Shown piece by piece: positions 7,706 through 12,348 of a stretch of DNA of 14,699 bases. The stretch is from Rhodanobacteraceae bacterium UBA703. GTDB lineage: Bacteria > Pseudomonadota > Gammaproteobacteria > Xanthomonadales > Rhodanobacteraceae. The stretch is from the NCBI GenBank assembly GCA_002297645.1, contig DBMH01000230.1:458-15156 (forward strand). Direction: 5' to 3'. The stretch's first letter is position 1. Every line of letters begins with the position of its first letter. The notes beneath the pieces are model-generated. The model was not told the DNA's origin and ran no database searches. It worked only from the letters and a program-made list of their open reading frames with translations. Both the position numbers and the translations under genes were made by a program.

Positions 7706-7725
7706 GAAGGCGGGCGCCCGCCTTC
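7706..7725. terminator. Perfect 20-bp palindrome after pilU, possible terminator
   Basis: GAAGGCGGGC directly followed by its reverse complement GCCCGCCTTC, starting 2 bases after the pilU stop. As RNA it can fold to a GC-rich hairpin with a tight loop. There is no following T-run on either strand, so it may slow polymerase, protect the 3' end or act with Rho rather than being an intrinsic terminator. A protein-binding site is also possible. Confidence 0.45.
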
Positions 7726-7785
7726 CAGCGGCCATTCCGCGCGGGCGCCGTATCGCCTTCCAACCTGTCCGTAATATCGGCGGCG

Positions 7786-7806
7786 TTCCCGCGAACGCGG
7801 GAATCC
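7786..7806. repeat. Dispersed hairpin repeat, copy 1
   Basis: TTCCCGCG-AA-CGCGGGAA, a perfect 8-bp inverted repeat followed by TCC, in the style of the ATTCCCGCG...CGCGGGAAT repeats spread through many Xanthomonadales and Neisseria genomes. Similarity to copy 2 continues about 30 bases downstream (TGTCG, CG, TCGCGG shared), so the unit is longer than the hairpin. Same orientation as copy 2, 160 bases away. Confidence 0.75.
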
Positions 7807-7944
7807 ATGTCGTTCGGGATTTCGCGGATGCACCGGTTGGATCGGCCTCCGCCGAAGGCGATGAAGGCGGTCGCTGTCATTCGCCTGAGTCGCTTGCCGA
7901 TTGCCGTCACCGCGCAGTGGCCGCCCTGTCCCCATTCCACCGTC

Positions 7945-7966
7945 ATTCCCGCGAACGCGGGAATCC
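7945..7966. repeat. Dispersed hairpin repeat, copy 2
   Basis: ATTCCCGCG-AA-CGCGGGAAT, a perfect 9-bp inverted repeat followed by CC, with flanking similarity to copy 1. It is the more complete copy and is preceded by CCGTC. The pair forms an imperfect direct repeat across about 50 bases each. Confidence 0.8.
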
Positions 7967-8023
7967 GTGTCGCCCGACGTCTCGCGGCCGACACCCATCG
8001 AATCGGTGCTTCCGGCGGCGCGT

Positions 8024-8063
8024 ACAAAAACAAAACCCCTGCGATGCCATGCACCGCAGGGGT
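8024..8063 (-). terminator. Rho-independent terminator of the lipoprotein gene
   Basis: Read on the minus strand: ACCCCTGCG, an 11-base loop, CGCAGGGGT, then TTTGTTTTTGT. The stem is 9 perfect pairs at 8035-8043 and 8055-8063, 24 bases after the stop of the lipoprotein gene at 8088. This is the clearest intrinsic terminator in the window. Confidence 0.9.
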
Positions 8064-8087
8064 CGGGTCGGGCGCGAAACGTGGTGC

Positions 8088-9812
8088 TCAGGGCTTGGCG
8101 TATTCCACGTCCTGCACGAGGTCGATGCCCTCGTTGCCGAAGCTCACGGTCGCGCTGATGCGCTTGAACCACTGCGCGTACATCGCGTAGAGCTTGCTGT
8201 TGAGGTCCAGCGTGGCGCGCTGCTCTTCCGGCAGCAGGTCGCCGTACTGGCCGATGGCGTCGCCGATGAGCTTGTAGAACGCGCCGCTGACCTGGGTCTC
8301 GACGGTGTGGCCGGCGCCGCCACTGGCGCTCACGGCTGCTTCGAGCTTCGCCGCTTCGTCCTTGCCGACCGAGATGCCGAGCGTCTTCGCACCCATCGCG
8401 GCATGGATCTCGTAGCCGTCGAGATAGCCGCCCGGCACGACGTCGGACGGGATCGTGACGGCCTTGCCGTCCGGCGTGAGCGGAGTCTTCTGCAACTGCG
8501 GCACGGACATCTGCGCGAGGCTGGCGAGGAAGGTCGGATTGTTGCTGCCGACCAGGACACGTGCGGCGACGTCGAGCTTCTGGCTACCGTCCGGGCTGGG
8601 CAGCGTCACCTTGTCGACCGTGACGCGCAGGCCGAGCAGGTCGGACAGCGGCGGCGGGATGGTCTGGTCGAGCTTGGTCTTCGATTCCGCCAGCGACTCG
8701 TTCAGCTTGGCCAGTTCCTTGCACTGGAACGGCGACTTCGCGACCGCGTCGGCTTGCGCGACGAGGAAGTCGCGGCCGCGCAGCAGAGGCAGCGAGAACG
8801 CGATCTCGATCAAGGCGTCGTTCGAGCGGTTGCCGGGCAGCGCCTCCGGCACCGCCGCCAGCGCCTTCGCCAGCGTCGGATCGAGGTCGAGGCGCATGTG
8901 CATCGACGCTTGCGCGGTGTCGAACTTCGTATAGCCGGCCGCGAGCAGCGGCGCCTTGGCGAGCAGGGCGTCGAACTCGCTGCGGCAGGTCGCGTCGAGC
9001 TTCGAGTCCGGCTTGCCGGAGGCTTCGGCGAACTGGGCGATCGCCGGGTCGTCGACCAATGCCGCGAACAGGCGGCGCGTGTCGATCCAGCCGCTTGCAT
9101 AGGGCAGGTAGCCACGCTGCTTGTTGAAGCTGGCCAGCGCATCGGTGTCGGCGAGACTCTTGGCCGGGCGATCGAGACCGAGCACGCGACGCTTCAGCGC
9201 GTCGTCGGCCTTCGGCGGCACGACGGTGAGGACGAGATGCTTGCCTTCTATCGCCATCAGGCCGAGCACGTGCTCGTTGCCGAACGTCCACACGTCCTGA
9301 TCGCCGAGGCGCGCGGTGTCCATCTGCGCACCGGCCTTCTGCTCGATGCGCGCGATCATCGCGCGCAGCGCGTCGCCGTCGAGGATCTCGGTACGGACGA
9401 CTGGCAGCGGCCCGACGCCGTAGATGGCCGAACGCACCTGCGTGCCGAGGCCGACTTCACGCCACTTCTCCGGCGTGTCGCGGTCGCGCATTTCGTCGAG
9501 CACGGCCTTGAATATCCGCAACCCCTTGTCGGCGGCCGCCTTGATCTCCGGCGATTCCTCGCTCTCCGTCTTCTTCGAAATCTCCGCGAACGACTGCTCG
9601 ATCACCGGGAACACGGTCGACCACATCGCCTGCGCCTGCGCGGCGAGGTGCTTGGCCGTCGCTTCCGGCACCGGCTCCAATGCGGCGAACACGTACGGCG
9701 TATCGGCCGGCACGAAGGCGATCGGTGCGTCGTTGTCCGCCTTCTTGCCGCAGGCGGCGACGGCCAGCGCGGCGGTGATGGCGATGAGTCCTGTCCTTGC
9801 GTGTCTGCGCAT
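8088..9812 (-). CDS. Large lipoprotein of unknown function
   Basis: A 574-residue protein I cannot assign. The N-terminus is a lipoprotein signal: MRRHART, a hydrophobic stretch, then LAVAAC with the acylated cysteine at residue 21. Position +2 is Gly, so by the E. coli Asp+2 rule it is not held in the inner membrane and outer-membrane sorting is plausible. The mature part has no other membrane helix. It starts with APIAFVPADTPYVFAALEPVPEA, which recalls periplasmic proteins of unknown function that open with an 'LPADT' segment, then mixed alpha/beta sequence with many Lys/Glu/Asp residues and two further cysteines (in DATCRSEF and FQCKELAKL) that might pair. The start ATG at 9812 has GGGAA 7 bases upstream. 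It lies 132 bases downstream of pyrB and may be transcribed partly from that operon or from its own promoter; its own terminator follows. The high residue count and clean codon pattern indicate a real gene. Confidence 0.85.
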   Translation of the reverse strand: MRRHARTGLIAITAALAVAACGKKADNDAPIAFVPADTPYVFAALEPVPEATAKHLAAQAQAMWSTVFPVIEQSFAEISKKTESEESPEIKAAADKGLRIFKAVLDEMRDRDTPEKWREVGLGTQVRSAIYGVGPLPVVRTEILDGDALRAMIARIEQKAGAQMDTARLGDQDVWTFGNEHVLGLMAIEGKHLVLTVVPPKADDALKRRVLGLDRPAKSLADTDALASFNKQRGYLPYASGWIDTRRLFAALVDDPAIAQFAEASGKPDSKLDATCRSEFDALLAKAPLLAAGYTKFDTAQASMHMRLDLDPTLAKALAAVPEALPGNRSNDALIEIAFSLPLLRGRDFLVAQADAVAKSPFQCKELAKLNESLAESKTKLDQTIPPPLSDLLGLRVTVDKVTLPSPDGSQKLDVAARVLVGSNNPTFLASLAQMSVPQLQKTPLTPDGKAVTIPSDVVPGGYLDGYEIHAAMGAKTLGISVGKDEAAKLEAAVSASGGAGHTVETQVSGAFYKLIGDAIGQYGDLLPEEQRATLDLNSKLYAMYAQWFKRISATVSFGNEGIDLVQDVEYAKP

Positions 9813-9944
9813 GGTGCGTTTCCCGATGGATGAACCGACATTCTGGCGGCCGTCGGTGTGGCCGTCGATCGAATCAGATCACCGGACGACGTGCGATCGC
9901 GTCATTTTTCGCGATGCTGCGCGGGATCCGGTCGCCGGGCGGCA

Positions 9945-10871
9945 TCAGCCCCGCGTGAGCACGTCCAGCACGGCCATGCGTACGAACACGCCGTTGGCCA
10001 CCTGCTCGAGCACGGCCGAGCGCGCACCGTCGGCGACGTCGGACGCGATCTCGATGCCGCGATTCATCGGGCCGGGATGCATGACCATTGCGTCGGGCCG
10101 TGCCCGGGCGAGACGCGTCGCATCCAGTCCGTAGCGCGCGAAATACGTGGCTTCGTCGAAGCCGGCAAGGTTCTCCATGCGTTCCTTCTGCAGGCGCAGC
10201 ATGACGACGACGTCGGCGCCTTCGACCGCCGCGTCGAAATCGTCCGTCACGCGGCATTGCGGAAAGTCCTGCGCATCCGGAAGCAACGCGCCGGGTCCGC
10301 ACAAACGGATCTCGCCGGCACCGAGCGCGGCGAGGCCGTGCACGTCCGAGCGCGCGACGCGCGAATGCCGGATGTCGCCGCAGATCGTCACGGTGAGGCC
10401 GTCGATGCGATCCTTGCGGTCGCGGATCGTCAGGAGGTCGAGCAGTCCCTGCGTCGGATGCGCGTGGTTGCCGTCGCCGGCGTTCAGCACGCTCGCGCGA
10501 CGCGCGTGCGCGGCAAGGCGCGCCGGCGTGCCGTTCTCCTTGTGGCGAACGACGAAGGCGTCGGCGTCCATCGCCTCCAGCGTCGCCAGCGTGTCCTCCA
10601 GAGTCTCGCCCTTGCTGGTCGAGGAACTGGCGATGTCGAAGTTCACGACCAGCGCACCGAGTCGGCGCGCGGCGAGCTCGAAGCTCGTGCGCGTGCGCGT
10701 CGAGTTCTCGAAGAACAGGTTCACGACGGTACGTCCGGCCAGCAGCGGCGGCAGCGTTCCGGCGCGCCACGACGCGCGCAGTTCCGCGGCGCGGTCGAGC
10801 AGGGCGAGGATGCGTTCGCGACCGAGGTTCTCGAGGGTCAGCAGGTGGCGCGTGCGATCGGGCGTGGTCAT
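9945..10871 (-). CDS. pyrB: Aspartate carbamoyltransferase catalytic subunit
   Basis: Catalyses carbamoyl phosphate plus L-aspartate to N-carbamoyl-L-aspartate, the committed step of pyrimidine synthesis, in the cytoplasm. At 308 residues it is close to E. coli PyrB (311). The carbamoyl-phosphate loop is STRTRTSFE at residues 57-65, followed by SSSTSKGETLEDT with the mobile Ser/Lys loop, then HAHPTQGLLDLLTI, GDIRHSRVARSD, and HPGPMNRGIEI near the end. The HPTQGLLD and GDIRHSRVARS segments resemble Pseudomonas PyrB more than E. coli PyrB. The long N-terminal extension of Pseudomonas PyrB is absent, and neither pyrI nor a pyrC-like partner follows. The ATG is 10 bases after the ruvX stop, and the spacer has no SD on this strand. 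It is the last gene of algH-ruvX-pyrB. Confidence 0.95.
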   Translation of the reverse strand: MTTPDRTRHLLTLENLGRERILALLDRAAELRASWRAGTLPPLLAGRTVVNLFFENSTRTRTSFELAARRLGALVVNFDIASSSTSKGETLEDTLATLEAMDADAFVVRHKENGTPARLAAHARRASVLNAGDGNHAHPTQGLLDLLTIRDRKDRIDGLTVTICGDIRHSRVARSDVHGLAALGAGEIRLCGPGALLPDAQDFPQCRVTDDFDAAVEGADVVVMLRLQKERMENLAGFDEATYFARYGLDATRLARARPDAMVMHPGPMNRGIEIASDVADGARSAVLEQVANGVFVRMAVLDVLTRG

Positions 10872-10881
10872 GCGGAGGTAT

Positions 10882-11355
10882 TCAGGAAGGATCGGAAGAC
10901 GGGCGGCCCGCGGGGCTCGAGAACCAGTGCTCGAGGATGATCTCGGCCGCCACCGCGTCGATGTCCTCGGCGTGCTTGCGCTTCGCCGTGCCGCCGGCGC
11001 GTCGTTCGGCGAAACGGCGTGAAGCCTCGCGCGAGGTGTGGCGCTCGTCGACGAGGTCGACCGCGCGCGCATAGCGTCGTTCGAGCGCACGCGCGAATTC
11101 GCGCGCGATGCGGCTCATCGGCTGCTCGCCGCCGTCGAGTGCCAGCGGCAGGCCGACGATGAACCGTTCCGGCTGCCATTCGCGGACCAGCGCGTCGATG
11201 CGCGGCCAGTCGCCGTTCGGGACCGTCGCCAGCGCGCGCGCGCTGCCGGTGAGGCGGTTGCCGATGGCAAGGCCGATCAGGCGCGTGCCGACGTCGAATG
11301 CGAGGAGGGTGCCGGTCGCAGGGACGGAATCGGTGCCCTCAGGCGTGGCCGGCAT
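10882..11355 (-). CDS. ruvX: RuvX/YqgF RNase H-fold nuclease
   Basis: RuvX (YqgF), a small RNase H-fold protein described as a putative Holliday-junction resolvase and also linked to processing of pre-16S rRNA 5' ends. The 157 residues show the family core: LLAFDVGTRLIGLAIGN with the first acidic residue (D21), ERFIVGLPLALDGGEQPMS, VDLVDERHTSREA, and DIDAVAAEIILEHW with the last acidic residue. The start ATG lies 17 bases inside algH, so translation is likely coupled. About 14 residues precede the first strand; internal starts are possible but none is better. The extra basic segment AERRAGGTAKRKHAED lies before the last helix, as in other members. Location between algH and pyrB matches pseudomonads and xanthomonads. 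Confidence 0.93.
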   Translation of the reverse strand: MPATPEGTDSVPATGTLLAFDVGTRLIGLAIGNRLTGSARALATVPNGDWPRIDALVREWQPERFIVGLPLALDGGEQPMSRIAREFARALERRYARAVDLVDERHTSREASRRFAERRAGGTAKRKHAEDIDAVAAEIILEHWFSSPAGRPSSDPS

Positions 11356-11902
11356 AGCTGGCCATCTGGAACAGGTTCACGCCGACGAGATGGGCGGCGG
11401 CTTCCCAGCGCTGGTCCAGCGGCGTCTCGAACAGCACCTGCTCGGACGCCGGTGCGGTCAGCCAGTGGTTCTCGACGAGTTCCTGCTCGAGCTGGCCCGG
11501 GCTCCAGCCGGAATAGCCGAGCGCGACGACCGCGTGACGCGGTCCTTGCCCGGCCGCGATCGCGGCGAGGATGTCGCGCGAGGTCGTCACGCTGACGTGG
11601 TCGGAAATGCGGAACGAGGATTCCCAGTCGCCGTTCGGCGTGTGCAGCACGAAGCCGCGTTCAGGCTGCACCGGGCCGCCGATCAGCACGGGCGCGTCGA
11701 CCACTTCGGGAATCTCGGAGCGCATGTCCATCTGCGCCAGCACGTCGCCGAGTCGGTATTCCGACAGGCGATTGATCATCAGCCCCATCGCGCCGTCCTC
11801 GCCGTGCTGGCACAGGAAGGTCACGCCGCGCGCGAAGTTCGGGTCGCGCAGGCTGGGCATGGCGATCAGGAGCTGGTTGGTCAGGGGGGTAGGGTCGGGC
11901 AT
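11339..11902 (-). CDS. algH: YqgE/AlgH family protein
   Basis: A 187-residue YqgE/AlgH family protein, the same length as E. coli YqgE. The family name comes from an alginate-regulation phenotype in Pseudomonas; the biochemical role is not settled. Conserved parts are visible in order: LTNQLLIAMPSLRDPNFARGVTFLCQH, DGAMGLMINR, VLIGGPVQPERGFVLH, ISVTTSRDIL-like VSVTTSRDILAAI, and ALGYSGWSPGQLEQELVENHW. The ATG at 11902 is chosen because LTNQLLIAMPSLRDP is the usual start of the family and the frame upstream has no similarity. Only six bases separate the ATG from a TACAAT -10 box, so the transcript is probably leaderless or nearly so. It is the first gene of algH-ruvX-pyrB, reading toward pyrB. 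Confidence 0.95.
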   Translation of the reverse strand: MPDPTPLTNQLLIAMPSLRDPNFARGVTFLCQHGEDGAMGLMINRLSEYRLGDVLAQMDMRSEIPEVVDAPVLIGGPVQPERGFVLHTPNGDWESSFRISDHVSVTTSRDILAAIAAGQGPRHAVVALGYSGWSPGQLEQELVENHWLTAPASEQVLFETPLDQRWEAAAHLVGVNLFQMASYAGHA

Positions 11903-11908
11903 GGCGCC

Positions 11909-11914
11909 ATTGTA
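11909..11914 (-). promoter_or_regulatory. -10 box of the algH-ruvX-pyrB operon
   Basis: TACAAT on the minus strand, followed by GGCGCC and then the algH ATG. With the usual 6-8 bases between -10 and start of transcription, the first base of the message would be at or next to the A of the ATG. No TTGACA-like -35 is seen 16-19 bases upstream. Confidence 0.6.
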
Positions 11915-11981
11915 CCCGCGGTGCGGGATGGGGAGATGTCCGGAGGCACCGGGGGAATGGCGTGATTCTTGCCGACGCATC

Positions 11982-12007
11982 GCGCAGCGCGAACGAGTGC
12001 GCTGCGC
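11982..12007. repeat. Inverted repeat upstream of algH
   Basis: GCGCAGCGC, an 8-base loop, GCGCTGCGC: nine perfect pairs. There is no T-run on either side, so it is not an obvious intrinsic terminator. It lies about 70 bases upstream of the algH promoter and 275 bases before the RCC1 -10 candidate. It could be an operator-like site or a chance GC-rich hairpin. Confidence 0.5.
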
Positions 12008-12278
12008 CTTGTCTGGATCGAGTCGAGCGTCCCACCAGGACGGTTGGGAGCATCGCCGGCATGGCGCGAGAGCGGCACGGACAGGCGGCATCCGATTGTC
12101 CCGGCATCTGGGCGCGAATCGGACTTTGCGTGCAATGAGAAGGAGGGAGGAAGGACGAGCGAGGGTGGAGCGGAGCAGCGGAAGGAAGGACGTGGTCCGT
12201 CACGAGGCGATCGCGGAAGGTTGGGTGGTGCACGGCCGTTGGATGTCCTGCGTCAATCGAGCTTCACTGCTCATTTTT

Positions 12279-12288
12279 TGGTATGAAT
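12279..12288 (+). promoter_or_regulatory. Candidate extended -10 for the RCC1-repeat gene
   Basis: TGGTATGAAT, a TGn extension with the hexamer TATGAA, preceded by a run of six Ts at 12274-12279. Transcription would begin near 12294, leaving a leader of about 55 bases before the ATG at 12349. This also argues against the in-frame ATG at 12283, which overlaps the box. Confidence 0.4.
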
Positions 12289-12348
12289 GCCGGTTGGCAT
12301 GGGTTTCGGAAACGGAGCCAGGTTTGCGGAAGTGGAAAGGAGTGGGGA

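Larger units (their letters stand above)
7704..8087. other. Convergent pilU / lipoprotein intergenic region
   Basis: This 384-base stretch holds the palindrome at 7706-7725, two dispersed-repeat hairpins at 7786 and 7945, and the terminator of the minus-strand gene at 8024-8063. Open frames across it (for example from 7807 on the plus strand) run through the repeats and contain phrases such as VIPANAGIR, a typical false translation of this repeat, and have no SD. I see no gene here. Confidence 0.75.
11903..12348. promoter_or_regulatory. Divergent algH / RCC1-gene intergenic region
   Basis: These 446 bases separate two outward-reading units. From left to right: the algH promoter next to its ATG, a 9-bp-arm hairpin at 11982-12007, a purine-rich stretch at about 12135-12190 (repeated GAAGGA/GGAGG-like words), then the extended -10 candidate before the RCC1 gene. 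Base composition is less GC-rich in the right third. Open frames here lack an SD or family similarity, so I see no gene. Confidence 0.6.

Noticed and set aside
7807..8190. Plus-strand 127-codon frame between pilU and the lipoprotein gene
   Set aside because: It runs through the dispersed repeats (VIPANAGIR is their typical false translation), through the terminator, and has no SD.
7917..9833. Plus-strand 638-codon frame opposite the lipoprotein gene
   Set aside because: Shadow frame in GC-rich DNA, rich in Arg/Val/Gly; the minus-strand gene has a lipobox, SD and terminator.
9896..9915. ATCGCG...CGCGAT hairpin downstream of pyrB as a terminator
   Set aside because: Only six pairs with an eight-base loop and no T-run after it on the minus strand; too weak to call.
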